From Tubiluchus corallicola (Eukaryota; Priapulida; Priapulimorpha; Priapulimorphida; Tubiluchidae): DNA of 60,000 nt. A program made the translations under genes and the position numbers. Under the pieces are notes generated by a model, which was not told where the DNA came from, did not search any database, and worked only from the letters and a program-made list of their open reading frames with translations. Below, piece after piece: positions 1 through 55,107 of this stretch. Position 1 is the stretch's first letter; each line of letters opens with the position of its first letter. The DNA lies in the NCBI GenBank assembly GCA_030141605.1, contig JAQGDQ010000101.1, forward strand, positions 456,919-516,918. The letters are read 5' to 3'.

Positions 1-431
1 TAACTCTTGTAAGTTGTAGTACAAGAATCAAGATCATCATAATGACATCTGGTGCTTGTATTATGTCTTAAAGCAAATAAAGGACAAGAAAGGGGGTACC
101 CGAAGTAGGTATCAGAAAATCGCCTTAAAAATTATGTTACTTATAGTAATTTTATGCACATATCGTACTCGGGTTGAAAGGATTTTTTGTTTGTTTTCAT
201 TTTGAATGTCCGGCAATACTGTTCCGGCGTGCCATTACATGACGTCATATACGGATAACGTAAATCAGGGGAAGAAAAATAAATGTCAAACTATGTCCCA
301 AAAAACTTTCCATGCAAAGTTATGTTACTTAGCATTTTGATTACCTGCTTAAAAGATTATGTAATTACAAAAGAAAATTATTAATTATTTAAAACTTTTT
401 CCCTACTTGGTAAAATGTGATTGATTCATTT
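1..431. other. Unassigned AT-rich flank
   Basis: No open frame with recognisable homology, no RNA gene and no transposon ends were seen here. The stretch is ordinary AT-rich DNA with a few T runs. Confidence 0.5.
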
Positions 432-530
432 CCATGGTGCACCACTCACTAACCAAAAAATGTACTTTGAATCTTATCGACAAGATACAGTAATTTAAAT
501 TTTTTTTAGTTAGTGACATGTGCACCATGA
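432..530. repeat. Hairpin with about 29-bp inverted arms
   Basis: The left arm (432-460, beginning CCATGGTGCACCACTCACTA) is nearly the reverse complement of the right arm (501-530, ending GTGACATGTGCACCATGA), with about 40 bp between them. The whole unit is about 100 bp and could fold into a stem-loop. It may be a tiny MITE; no clear target-site duplication was found. Confidence 0.55.
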
Positions 531-1020
531 ATGCTCTGATTATTTTTTGAAACTTTACTCAGCGTTATCTAAATTGTTTCAAATGACCTATCATCAAGAT
601 GGCTGCATCTGACAGTCATCGCGGGAGTTTATATTATATGTTTTATACAACGTTACTGCCGATGCAAGTGGTATAAAATTTCAAGACTATTTTTTAAGCT
701 TTATGTAAGTTGAGGGTTTTCTTGTGCTTTAAAAATCGTAGCCTACTGAAATAGATATATAGGTATTTCTTTACCCACATTGGAGCCCTTATAAGTCTGG
801 TCATTTATTTGCATCTTGTTCTTGTCATAATGAATAACTTGTGTGGTTAGGCAGATTTGTTTGACGACAATTCGGCTGATTGTAGTAATGTTGTTCAACG
901 TATTGAGCAACAATTTAACACATTGTAGTAATGTTAAATAAAATAATAGAGTGAAAGGAAATACCAAAACATCGGGCCCATATGAAATTCATAAAGAAAA
1001 AGGAGATAAGAAAGAAATGA
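531..1020. other. Unassigned intergenic sequence
   Basis: No supported gene was seen. Short open frames here have no recognisable domain and look like chance frames in AT-rich DNA. Confidence 0.4.
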
Positions 1021-2700
1021 AATGTAGACGAGCTTTATTTATTGCTTGGTAAAAAAATGAAAAAGTGATAAAAAAATAATAAGAGTAATGGCTAAATTTG
1101 AAGCAGTTATAGGAATGTGACAATGTGGTGAAAGGAAAAATAGAGGGGTTTCTGATAATTTATACACATAAAAAACAATGTTAGAATCAGACAGAACTGT
1201 TGAGGATCGTTATATCAGTTGGAGGGGTTTCTGATAATTTATACACATAAAAAACAATGTTAGAATCAGACAGAACTGTTGAGGATCGTTATATCAGTTG
1301 GAGAAATACATAACATGATATACAAATTGAATGAAGTTGCATACATTGTCGTGGACACACTATTAGGAAGAACAGAGCTGGTCAAAATATATGATATTGT
1401 GTGACAAGGAACAATGCTAGGGCCATTACTGTGTTGCACTAACAATAAGCAGAATAAGTGAAATTGTAGTAACGGGAACCATAGTGGGTAGAAATATTTG
1501 TGTATACTGTTATGTAGTGACTATATTATTGGAATTGGCCAAAAAGAAACAGTTAAACAAATGATTCACAACTGCCGAGAACTCGAAAAACAAAGAGAAT
1601 AACATTTAATATTACAAAAACACAGTACATGAGAACAGATATGACACCAAAGAAGAGAATTCCAGTGATAGTAGAATCATTAAAAATTGAGAGATAAGAG
1701 AAACGATATTAGGAAGGATATCAGTATTTAGAAGATTGGATTGATTCGAAAAACAATTATGAAATACTGCAAAAATGAGCAGATAGAAATAAACTGATAA
1801 TCTGCTGTATTAATGAAACAGGAAGTCGAGTTGAGAGTGAGTGACTGCTCGTAATGGTAAAATTAATATTATATGATCTGTTATCTTTAAGTGCAGCCCT
1901 AAATAGTTCAGAATCATGGTCAAATTTAACAATTATTGAGTGGGAGAAGTTGGAATTGATTGGAATTGATGCCAATTCATTAAAAACATTATTTAATCTG
2001 AGTGAATCAACCCCATATTGGGAATTAGTTGTGGAATTAGGCATGTAGCCATTAAAGCATCAAGTAAATTATAAGAGGTTCATGTTTTATAGAAATTTTG
2101 TTAATTAGCAAATCAGGCAGATTAGCATCAGAAGTACTAAATCTGCAAATGAATAATGAGTGTGAAAAATCGTGGTATGATGAACTAGCCGACGCTGCTA
2201 GAAGATGCAATATAGACATTGATACAGATAATGAAAATCATGAAACTGTCTGAGTGGAAGAGAGAAACGAACTCTAAAATCATATGTTTGATAATTAAGG
2301 AATGCACAGAAAAATGCAAGTAGGCAAAATGAAATTAAGATGTTTGAAAAAGACAGGGCGGAAATGACACGATACATATATGCAAGCCAGAAGAAGTAAA
2401 AGATATTCTAAAATTAAGGCTAATATGATAAATTTTAAAATGAATTATAAACACAATTCAAGGATACAAGCTATTGTATCCAATTTGTTTGAAAGAAGAC
2501 GTACTATGGAACACTTACTGAACTGCACTGAATATGGAGAGTAGAAAAAAGTGATAAACCCAGAAGTATTATTAACTGGTGAAAAGGAAGCATTAGTGGC
2601 AGCCAGTATCTTGGCAAATGAATGTATGGAGTGTAGGAAAAAGATGAACAAACTCATTAAAGAAGGAAAGGATAACTAGAAGATCCGCGTTTAAAAGGAG
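1021..2700 (+). pseudogene. Degenerate non-LTR retrotransposon (LINE) reverse transcriptase, 5'-truncated
   Basis: Translation in shifting frames shows the order of landmarks of a LINE ORF2. An RT core motif reading QGTMLGPLLC lies near 1410-1430. A thumb-like segment with an IIGIGQKETVKQMI stretch and a downstream KTQY-like stretch lies near 1525-1650. An intact 64-codon piece at 1854-2048 contains NLTIIEWEKLE and STPYWELVVELGM. A C-terminal part near 2400-2545 includes NMINFKMNY and a TMEHLLNCTEYG tail resembling the LINE C-terminal Cys/His knuckle. Stops and frameshifts interrupt all of it, so it is dead. It carries a perfect 79-bp tandem duplication. The family assignment (non-LTR RT) is firm; the clade is not. 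Confidence 0.75.
1143..1301. repeat. Perfect 79-bp tandem duplication
   Basis: Bases 1143-1221 are repeated without a mismatch at 1222-1300. The unit begins GAGGGGTTTCTGATAATTTA. It lies inside an otherwise decayed LINE, so the duplication is much younger than the element's inactivation, or it is an assembly artefact. Confidence 0.95.
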
Positions 2701-3227
2701 ATTTTGCACATTATTATTAGGTGTCCACCTAACTCAGGTGGACAGAGTCGAGAGTCGCAGTCGGACTCTTAGGCACTCATTTCATATGGTCAGCCAGATG
2801 GCAACTGTTTTTGATAAAAAAAATGTAAAGTTATGCACTTAGGGCTTGGAAGCCAACAACAAGAGTATGCCATTTAAGGACGAAATGGCATAAAAATGTA
2901 AAAAGTTAGTGGGCATTTTAAAATTATGTAACTGGCCAAGGGCTTAATAAAGGTAAAGATATTAAAAATTTTGTGATCAGCATTTTGATTTGCCAGCGCC
3001 TCCAAAGCTATAATTGTGCCTCATTATGATATTCTAAATATCCTACAGCATGGTATAGATGTATCACTCCTAGCATTCATTAATTAATGATATTTAAGCG
3101 AATTGCAATGATGCAAAGGCCTAAACTATCGTAGAAAATAGGTACTCTTTTTAAAATTGTTGTGTTAAACAAACTTTGCTCTATTGCACTACAAAATACA
3201 AGTACATGTCAAAGCCACTTTTAATTA
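2701..3227. other. Unassigned intergenic sequence
   Basis: No gene, RNA or transposon ends were recognised between the LINE remnant and the first MITE. Confidence 0.4.
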
Positions 3228-4140
3228 CAGTAGGTGCGGTTTAATAGACTCACTTTGGGACCGACGTGTTTTGACCCAATTAACCGACTGAACCTATTAA
3301 CTGTTGGGTGTAGTATTACAGGTATAAATATGAGTCGTAGGCTTACTATGCACTGCAACGGTTTTTAATGATTTTTAGAAACGAACTAATACCTAAATTC
3401 ATTTGTGCAGTTAAAAATTAGAAAAAATGTTTTAAAATAGTAATTTATATTGCGAATTAGCAATAAATTAAAATGCATGTATTTTAAAATCACAGACTTT
3501 TCTAAGTCTGTTTATTCGCAAACATTACAATAATTCCTTCAAAGTCGGCTGCTTCATTTTCTCAAGACAAAGTTGGCCCACAAAGTTCTTGTAATTATAA
3601 ATATGCCGAAAATCTGTTGTTGTGTGTGACTAAAACAGTTCTGAATCGTCTGCTCGCTTACATTGCTCTTATTTGCTGTACGATGTTTAGCCTTGTAAGT
3701 CACAAGGATTACCGGCTGATTACTGTACCTACATCTTTGTTTGTTAACTGATTAAGCCTGAAAGCGTGATTTGCAAAGAGAGCACCAGAAGGAAACCGCT
3801 AGGCAAGTGATTAAATGCTTAGCTTCCAGGAATTCTTTGAGTAACAGTGGGCGAGCGGGTAACAGATTCAAAACAAAACCACTACGCTAGCGTATTAGAC
3901 CATGATAACCGTACCAAACAAAACGAAACATGATTGTTTCTGCATACATAGTGCACAAAGGGAAAATAAAGATGACATAAAAGTAGGGAAGGTTCTTTGG
4001 GCACATACAATAGTGAGTCAATTAAGCGGAGTTATTTGAGTCAATTACCGATAGTTTTTACGTATATTTGAATAGAAGCGGCCCGTTCCAGGCGTTTTTG
4101 AGTCACTTAAGTGATTGAGTCTGCTAAGCGATGCCTACTG
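3228..4140 (+). mobile_element. TA-flanked MITE, family A, copy 1
   Basis: The element starts with CAGTAGGTGCGGTTTAATAG after a TA dinucleotide and ends with an inverted copy (...GCGATGCCTACTG). Internal stretches match copies at 12791 and, inverted, at 15730. Termini of the form CAGTAGG...CCTACTG and the TA target site are typical of the pogo/Tigger branch of Tc1/mariner transposons. No transposase frame survives. The right-hand TA has become TG. Confidence 0.7.
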
Positions 4141-4884
4141 TGTTATCGTTGCACCGACATTGTATGAGATTAATGGGGTTGTGCATGGGAGGGTCAATTG
4201 TGGGAGTCGCATGTTCAAGTCACTCACTGAGTGAGACTTGAAAGGTGTGAACGTCACACATTTTTATGTATGAGGCAGTGCAATTTTTACACGTGCTTAG
4301 AAAGAAATAATAACGTCAATGCGTGCCCACATAAGTTAATGCAATGTCTCACAGTCTTGTGCAAAATAAAATCTGGGGCTGCTGTTATGTGACCACCTGT
4401 TTGGGATGCCAGCTATTGTCTGATGTACTTTATTTTTTGACCTATATAAAAGCTTTTCTAGTTTTTGATAACTATTATACATATAATGTTTTTGCAGTGC
4501 CAGTGGATAATCAGTTTGCAAATGATGAGTTCTACCACCTTTATTTATAACCACACCTGCATTTGTAAAGTGAAAAGCGTAAAACATAGAAAAGTATAAA
4601 GCTTGGATCTCTTATTCTGTGACCAGAACAACAGAACTTTTTCGACTGAGGCAGGTCGTCTGGCGTCTGATCATCTTTTTCGGTTGAACAATGCCATGCT
4701 CGAACCGATGATGTTTGAAAGCTTACCTAAGGTATTTGTGATTTGTTCGTTATTTAATGAAAAATAAGTAAAAAGCACAAGCACAAAATAAGCAAAAGCT
4801 ACCACATTTTGTACAACTTTTCTACATGCAAATACTTTTCTGTTTAATATATTGATCTTTGTTTTATCTCTTTTTTTAATTTAG
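4141..4884. other. Region upstream of the ATPase gene
   Basis: This should contain the promoter and any earlier non-coding exon of the ATPase. A possible donor (CCTAAG then GTATTT at about 4733) is visible, but nothing decides the transcription start, and no TATA box stands out. Confidence 0.3.
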
Positions 4885-4961
4885 TTTGAGCAAAGACTTA
4901 AAGATTTTCCTACTATAATGGAGAATCATGGTATTTCCTGCGGAAACGATGTTTCTCGTTA
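4885..4961 (+). promoter_or_regulatory. Inferred 5' UTR with short upstream ORF overlapping the start codon
   Basis: A pyrimidine-rich tract ending TTTAG at 4884 could be an acceptor. The leader that follows has an ATG at 4918 that opens a 14-codon frame whose TAA (4960-4962) shares a base with the inferred main ATG (4962-4964), reading TAATG. A second upstream ATG at 4928 opens a longer overlapping frame. If this leader is real, translation of the ATPase could depend on reinitiation or leaky scanning. Confidence 0.4.
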
Positions 4962-40501
<35,540 letters not shown>

Positions 40502-42010
40502 CATTAATTTTTCTTACTATGGGATTAATATAAACTTGAAACACTTGGAAAGGTTTCCAGAAATGTAGGAAAAGATATTGTAGGAATGTAGGAATTAAGT
40601 AAAAATCACACTTGATCATTATTTTTTGACATTAGGTCATTATCAGGGCTCATAAACATAAGAACAAAACTTTTTCTGATGTTAAAATACAATAACATTT
40701 ATTTATGCAAATTGCCCCAAAACAAGACCAGTAGCCTGGCTAAGAGTATCAGTATAATGGTGGAAGTATGAATATAGGTTATATTCATGCCACTAGAAAT
40801 ATGAAATTTGTATAGCTAATTTTCTAATGATAGGAAGCATGGTTTTTGGTAAAAAATTCCAGTAAAAAGACCCAACTGGTGAAACTGTATAATCACAGTC
40901 AGTAATACTGGCAAATGTTCCATGTCAATGGACAAAAGCAATTAGGCAACAGGTTTATGGAACTACAAATTACTAGCTGTTATCTACTACTAGCTGTGAT
41001 GTGACATCATTCAATTTTGATGTCAGTAAAAAAAGATTTTGCTCTTTCGTTGCAGTTCTGTTGGTTGTTGTATAACTTTGGCTTTGACTTATTTTTTGTG
41101 GTATCAAAATATTGACCTTAACGTTTTTATGGATATACCTTTTTTGCAATTTTTTCATTGTAGGTTTGTGACCTTCCAGTATACGATTCTCAGAAACAAG
41201 TGTTATTTTTTATTTAAATTGACCATTTTAACAACATTAATAATTTAAGGGCTCCAGTTGTGGGCTTGAGCTTAAGGGCTTTTGCACAGCTACAATATGT
41301 TTTTGTAGTTTATCAACTGTGAAGATATTGTAACAAGAGTTTCGATTCATCTGCGAACTTGTCGTAGTTTTATTTTTGTAGATGTGTACAAAATTGTGTT
41401 TGGGAAACACTTAAGGGACAATCACTGAGATTTTAGTATTGACGCACAGTGCCAGGCAGCTTGTTTGTGTCACATTTTATGTTATCTTTTCTCATTTTTA
41501 ATGTACAGTTTGTATATACGAATGCAGCACTGTGCACACTTTCACTACTGTAACTTGTTTATTTGTGTTGCTTTAAGCTGTTATATATAGTAATTGTTAT
41601 AATGAATTCTCATTTCTCAACTGTTTTATTTCTTTTTATTCGGGAGAACAAACTTTTATAGTCTATTAAACAGTCACTAGGTTATTCTGCCAATAGTGCT
41701 TAGGGGTTTTAAAACTTATTGGTTCCAGACAGCAGTACTTTTTCCAGAATTTGTATGGTAGATTACCTTAAGTAAAAAATAAATCTTATACTGTAATTAG
41801 CATTAGTTTTAATGACTATAATGACTTTGTATTCATTGTGTGATCAAGTTTCTAGATAAATTTTTAAACGTTAATGTATTTTTGCTTGTCATTTGCAGGG
41901 TCAACTACAAAAACTACCTCAACTAGAAAATACAATTGTCCCTTTTAGTGAATAAATTTTACTATCATTGAACTCAAGAGTTTTGTGCCTGTAAAATAGT
42001 TGTAGTCGCA
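40502..42010 (+). other. Probable 3' UTR and downstream flank of the ATPase gene
   Basis: No coding features. AATAAA hexamers lie at 41778-41783 and 41951-41956 and are the best visible polyadenylation candidates; the sequence does not decide between them. Confidence 0.4.
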
Positions 42011-42019
42011 TCTAAATTT

Positions 42020-43620
42020 AACTTTCCTTTTCTGGGCTGTGATGAAATTAAAAAATAACAATTACCCTGGACATGAAAATGTGCAAACCATGTTTTATAA
42101 ACTAGCAGTTGATATTATATCACCTGTATTAACTACTATGTTTAACTGTGCTACCTCAAGTGGAATGTTTCCAGATATAATAAAGATTGCAAAAATTGTT
42201 CCCATATTTAAATCTGATGATACGAATAATCCTTCTAATTATAGACCAAGACTAAAATCTTTGAAAATATAATTTTTGACAGACTAAATAATTTTTTTAT
42301 TAATACTAAGGTTATATCAAAATTTGGATTCTGGGAAAACTACTCCACAGAGTTAGCTACTGCCGAATTTATTGAAAACATGCTGCACAACCTTGATAAC
42401 AAACTGTATACGTGTGCCATATTTCTTGACTGTTATCTAAAGCATTTGATTCTGTACAGCACAATATACTTCTTCAGAAATTACAACATTATGGCGTCAG
42501 AGGCACTGCACTTGAACTACTAACATCTTACTTATCTAATCGTCAACAATTCACCATCATTAATACTACCTCTTCAGATCAAGCACACGCTACCTGTGGA
42601 GTCCCCCAGGGGTCAACATTTGGCCCATTACAATTGTTATTTATATAAGTGATTTTCCCTCTGGCATCTAACTTCAATATGCATATGTTTGCAGATGATA
42701 CTAATCTATTGATATGTGACACCAATCTTCTCAGTCTTGAAACTCGAACTAATGAAGAACTAATCAAAATTAACAATTGGATGATAGCTAACAAACTAAC
42801 AATAAATTATAACAAGACGTTGATTACTAAGAAACCTGCTCAATCTATTACAATCATAATAAACAACAATGTTCTTCATCAGACAACCTGTTTCAAATAT
42901 CTTGGACTACATTTCGACGTTGACATGAAATGGAATACACACATAAAAACCATTGCGTATAAAGTTAATAAAAATTCCAGTATATTCAGCAAACTTAGGT
43001 ACTATATAGATACAGAAACCTTGAAGATGATATACTACTCCTTATACATCCCAATTTGTTTTATTGTATTCTATGTAGGGGGAGAGCAAAAAATGATAGC
43101 CTGCAACCGTTAATTAGTGCCCAAAATAAAACTGTTAAATTTATTACTTTCTCAAACTGGCATGCAACGCCTTCCCATGCTCAGTTAAACCTATTAAAAG
43201 TACAAGACATATACACACTCCAGTTATTTAAATTCAGGCATAAATATACTAATAATGCTCTCCCCGAACTATTTGTAAATTATTTTATTCAAATTAGAAA
43301 CGTACACTCGTACAACACCAGAGCATCTCGTAGGGGCAATTACTTTCAGCCCAGCTTTAATACTACAAATGGCTTAAGTACATTGCAACATCTTGGAATT
43401 AAATTGTGGAATAATTTAGATCCATCTTTTATATCCACTACTTCATGTAAAACTGCAGTTAAACTATTTCGTAATCACCCAATTAGCGACTATTAATAGC
43501 TTTTACTCTCAAACTTAACTCAATAGCTGTTTTGCACATTTATATTCTCTTTTCTACTTTAGATTACTGAAACTTATTACCTCCAATATATAATTTATAA
43601 TAAATCTCTCTCTGCAAGGT
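42020..43620 (+). pseudogene. Decayed jockey/CR1-like LINE, RT and C-terminal region
   Basis: In order: PG-motif start of RT (NNNYPGHENVQ), KIAKIVPIFKSDDTNNPSNY then RP at 42180-42250, AFD box region, CGVPQGSTFGPL at about 42600, MFADDTNLLI at 42690-42720 (catalytic FADD), CFKYLGLHFDVDMKW thumb box, and a C-terminal end PLISAQNKTVKFI...LWNNLDPSF. Frameshifts near 42250, 42640 and 43090, and a stop after the QG box, break it. The endonuclease is missing, so it is 5'-truncated. Confidence 0.88.
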
Positions 43621-43643
43621 TATCGTTTACACACATATATACA

Positions 43644-43644
43644 T

Positions 43645-43675
<31 letters not shown>

Positions 43676-43682
43676 CGCGCGC
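43644..43682. repeat. (GT)n(GC)n dinucleotide repeat
   Basis: About 20 bp of alternating GT followed by about 18 bp of alternating GC. Both tracts can adopt Z-DNA. It lies between two LINE remnants. Confidence 0.95.
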
Positions 43683-43729
43683 ACGTGAGTGTGCATGTAC
43701 ATGTGCGTGTGTGAGGTGAACTAGGTCAA

Positions 43730-45250
43730 GTTCCGTACATCCAAGTTATGGCTACATCTGTTGGACGTACATGACAATTACATCGCAAAAGATGCTTATG
43801 TTTTTTCTAAAGACATTAGCGAAAGTGGTGGACTTTCGCGGGCTATGTTTATTAAAACTGTTTTGTTTGATTTGGGTTTTGGACATGTTTGGGAGCACCA
43901 AGGTACATTTAATAAAAAGATTTAGTAACATTTAATAGGGTTACCCCAAGGTTCTGTGCTGTCCCCAGCTTTATTTGTGTTCTATGTAGCGGATATGTTG
44001 CAAACAATTGAGACAGATAACTTTCATAAATTTAAATATGCCGACGACAGCACTTTTCTAGCAGCAGGCAGCACTATGAATGAGGCTTATATAGCAGCAA
44101 GGAGCAATGTGATAATTTGTTTGAGTGGTGTAACATGTGGCGTATGAATATTAACTGCGCCAAAAATAAAACAGAAGCCATAATGTGCAAAAACTCATTG
44201 AAGATAAAATACGAGCCAAACGCCGCAAAGCTAATGTTTAGAAATGAACCAATTAAATATGTGACTAGAACTAATGTATTAGGAGTAAATGTTGATAATG
44301 AACTTAAATTTGAGGCACAAGTAACTACTACGAGACAGAAAGCCTGGACATAAAATCAAAAAATTATGTTTTAAATATAAAGGATTAAAGATGGCCACGA
44401 TCATTGCTTTAGCTAAAACCACAGTTTTGCCAACGTCATTGTATGCCGCGACATGCTGGCTAGATTCAAAAATACAGACTTTCCACGACCTTGTATATGA
44501 TATACTCAAAACAGCCGTGGGTGTTAAATACAATCCGCCAAAAACTGAATTAGAATTAATATGTGGTTTACCCCCAATCGATATACAGTTCTCATCTTTT
44601 GTCAGCAAAATTTTAATGAAAGCTGTAGATAAACCAGAGGATGATGTAGTTAGGTGTGAAATTCAACTTATTGGTCAGCTTCGTAATCTGGGCCGATATT
44701 TTAATCATTGTTGGCTAATCACATAACAAAAGCTAAATTGTTTTTGAAGATTACAAAAAGTATAGAAATTGCCCGAAATGATACGTTGACGGTAGGTAAT
44801 TTGGATAATACAAACCTGAAATATAATAAAAATGAAGTGGATAAATACATCAAAATTTCATGGAGTAGAAAAATACAACGTGTAAACCAGTTGACCGGTA
44901 ATCCGCGAGAGATATTTCCTGTATTTACAACACCATTAGATATACCAGTCAGCAAATATGACAGATTTATAGAAACAAGTGCGTTGGGTTTTCTACTTGG
45001 AAGAGGTTGCAAATCATTTAAATACAGGATAGATATAATTGATTCACATCTGTGTGTTTGCGGTTTGGGCAGTCAAACCCCAGAGCATTTTTAAAATTTT
45101 TCATTGCCCGTTACCATTTGTTAGACAAGATATAAGAGAGATCTCGAGCGCGGCTTAGAAAATAATGACATTCGGACCATTTACAGAAAGAGAGACACTA
45201 ATGTAATTAAAATGTCATATAGATATTGTCTAACCCAAATTGATCTTATC
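43730..45250 (+). pseudogene. Second LINE remnant, different lineage
   Basis: RT motifs GLPQGSVLSPALFVFYVADM (near 43940-43995) and KYADDSTFLAAGS (44035-44075; catalytic YADD) are followed by WCNMWRMNINCAKNKTEAIM, the thumb region RTNVLGVNVDNELKFE, a long C-terminal part through ALAKTTVLPTSLYAATCWL, and a knuckle-like CVCGLGSQTPEHF at 45055-45090. The QGSVLSP and YADD spacing is of non-LTR type. Frameshifts and stops interrupt it. It differs clearly in sequence from the neighbour at 42-43.6 kb. Confidence 0.82.
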
Positions 45251-45519
45251 ATAAATTGATTATACAAGCATACGGTTTATATACGAACGACATCAACGTA
45301 AGATTATTTATGTATGTATAAACTACAACACATACTACTAGTACATTAGAGTATAACATGTATAAACATTATACGCCAATATTAGATATGTATTTGGAAT
45401 TAATAAATCGTAATGCAGAATTGTTAGCTTGTTTAGTAAGAAATTGGTAACTGTGAAGATTTTAATGTAAAAATTTATTTAATGTACACAATGCAAAGAT
45501 TTATTTAACATTTTTGTAC

Positions 45520-46330
45520 TTATGTGCCCTGCAAATAGAGGGCTTATTTTATCATTTTCAGTAAAGATTTTTAATAATAATAATAATAATAAAAAGAAAT
45601 TTATCAAAGCCATTAATAAACTTGAATCTCGGTGTACACAGTACTGGCTAGAGGAAATGAACCGAATTGCACCGAATGAAAATAGCAATAAAATTAGAAC
45701 GTATAAACTTTTTAAAAGTTCTTATAAGTGGGGAAATTATTTGTTGATTGGTATTCCAAAACATGTCAAAACTAACTTAACAAGATTTCGTATTAGTTCT
45801 CATAACTTTGCAACTGAAATACTATCATAAGCCAAAAAAACACCTGTAGAACATCAAATATGTAAAAATTGTTGTTTGAACAAACTAGAGGATGAATTGC
45901 ATGTAATTACTAAATGTCCGCAGTACGCTCATGTAAGAGAGGAATGTTTTGGTATCCTTTCTGATTTTTGTCCTAACTTTCATTATATGTCTTCCAATGA
46001 GCAGTTCGTGTTTTTAAATGCACCAGAAGATGTAGAAGTTATTAAAATTAATGCTAGATTGATCCACAAAATATTTGAATATAGGCCCGACTGATATAAC
46101 TCAGTGCAAGCTTGATTAACTGATTAACTGTAATACATATGTAATATTAAGTTTGTAAGATATGTGTATGTTGCTCTGTTGTATGCGTGTTTTGTGCTTG
46201 AACCATTATTACCACTTATATGTGGTTGCTTTGTTTAGATGTATTATGTTGTTAAGTCGTTTTTTCTTTATCTCCTGTAATTTCTTTTCTTAATGGTTCA
46301 ATAAATAAATAAACATAATGTGTGACAGTG
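45520..46330 (+). pseudogene. Third LINE remnant, C-terminal end
   Basis: Two adjacent frames read NKIRTYKLFKSSYKWGNYLL...LTRFRISSHNFATE and then CKNCCLNKLEDELHVITKCP and QYAHVREECF, the C-terminal CxxC...EDExHxxxxCPxY knuckle of a common animal LINE type. The short AATAAATAAATAAA tail at about 46300 may be the element's 3' end. Confidence 0.75.
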
Positions 46331-46336
46331 TAGGAA

Positions 46337-46478
46337 GTATGTATGTATGTATGTATGTATGTATGTATGTATGTATGTATGTATGTATGTATGTATGTAT
46401 GTATGTATGTATGTATGTATGTATGTATGTATGTATGTATGTATGTATGTATGTATGTATGTATGTATGTATGTATGT
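46337..46478. repeat. (GTAT)n tetranucleotide microsatellite
   Basis: About 35 nearly perfect GTAT units directly after the LINE tail, then GTGTGTATATATAC. Long open frames over this stretch are artefacts of the repeat. Confidence 0.97.
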
Positions 46479-46745
46479 GTGTGTATATATACATGTGCAT
46501 ATACGGTATTCTAAAAAAATCATAGGAAGTAATAGCACTGAGTTTGTTAATTTATGCCCACAATTATGTATGGTGCGTATATGCGTATGTATTTTTGTGT
46601 ATATATGGGTGCGTGCGCGCGTGCAACTGTATATGCAAACGCATGAATACATATTGGTACCACTACTACTCATGTAAATTCCTAATTATTAGAAGGCAAA
46701 TATAATATGTTAACAGACTTGACAGCACATGATCATTCTGATCGC

Positions 46746-46746
<1 letters not shown>

Positions 46747-46821
<75 letters not shown>
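46747..46821. repeat. (TTA)n trinucleotide microsatellite
   Basis: About 25 uninterrupted TTA units. Confidence 0.97.
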
Positions 46822-46929
46822 GCATGGCAACAATACTAAGCATGCAAATACTAGCTGGTTTCATTAATTTAATTTGCAAAGCTATATCTGAGTATTTTTG
46901 TTTTATCGAATTAACTTAAGTTCTAATTA

Positions 46930-47385
46930 CATTCTGATTTGTTCTTTCTCTTGTTTTGGTTTCAGTTTATTTTTGTTTTTTACTTTAGTTGATTTAATTA
47001 ATTTTATATTGCATCGTTAATTGATACCGCATTTCATGCAACTGTATTTCTAATTATTATTATTATCTTTTGCTTATTTTGCTCACCATAAACTTCAAAA
47101 TATCTGTAAATTAATTAATCTTATTTGCACAAATTTAATTATTGTCTCCTCAGACAATATTAAATTCACAACACATAGCAGCACAAATAACTGACACAAC
47201 ATATTCGTATTATTAAATTAAAAAAGCCTTGGTATCTAAAATAACATAATATAGGGGTGGTTGCTCGATGACCCCTGGTCCTTCGCCACCCCGTCTCTAT
47301 TTTTGTTAATATAATTTACTGACTTTAATTTCATACACTTTGTAACCTATTGAGAGAGACAAATAAAACAACTTTGAATTGAAAT
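46930..47385 (+). mobile_element. Probable LINE 3' UTR
   Basis: The stretch GGTGGTTGCTCGATGACCCC then CCTTCGCCACCCC, followed by TTTTGTTAAT, GAGAGAGACAAATAAAACAA and CTTTGAATTGAAATTTGAA, has the form of 3' ends I know from CR1/L2-like LINEs (AATAAA followed by TTGAATTGAA-type tail repeats). No ORF is attached. Confidence 0.5.
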
Positions 47386-47890
47386 TTGAATAAAAGAGGG
47401 ATTGGTAAAATGATACGATGCATTCAACAACTTGCAGAAAATATGGTCAAACGAACGTCTCAATATGAAAACGAATTTGTAATTTGCAAATATACAACAA
47501 CAAGAAATTTCAGTCGTACTCTAGGGAATGGACAGCATGGTTTTAACATCCACTATGTACTGAAGTTGGACTCTTTCACCAATAGGTCTCTACATCGAAT
47601 ACTGTGTATTTCTTGGACGGCTGGAGAAAGAAACGAATCGGTGAGATGTGCAGAGAACTGGACAATCACACCTGAGTGCTCTAGCGAGAGTGCAAATGCT
47701 GGGGTATTTCCACAGGATGGATGATATGACATGGAGGATGACTATAAAAGGGATATGCAAGAAAGTGGCAATGGCAAACGGGAAGAGGCGAGAGTGTTAG
47801 CAGGAAATCGTTTGGCAGCAAATCGGAGCGAGTGACGATGTTTCATGTATGCCTCACATAGAGATATACGACGGACGTACGCGCCAAATG
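47386..47890 (+). pseudogene. Fourth LINE remnant, C-terminal tail
   Basis: The translation RSLHRILCISWTAGERNESV followed by a decayed stretch ending RMDD-like and GKRxxARV resembles the LINE tail LRISWTxxxTNxSV...FGHVxRMDD...GKRxRGRP. It is heavily frameshifted and identified only by this pattern. Confidence 0.5.
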
Positions 47891-47990
47891 TATAAACTTC
47901 GCTTTTGAACAAGGTTCAGTGAAAACATCATCCAAGCCTGCTGTTTCTTCTAATGCGATCCTCCTCCATGTAGTTTTCCGATACCCTTGC

Positions 47991-55107
<7,117 letters not shown>

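Noticed and set aside
4150-4240. tRNA-like B box GTTCAAGTC near 4212
   Set aside because: No acceptable A box and no paired arms; likely chance.
46252-46673. Open frames of 60-127 codons over the GTAT array
   Set aside because: The tetranucleotide repeat has no stop in several frames; the peptides are periodic artefacts.
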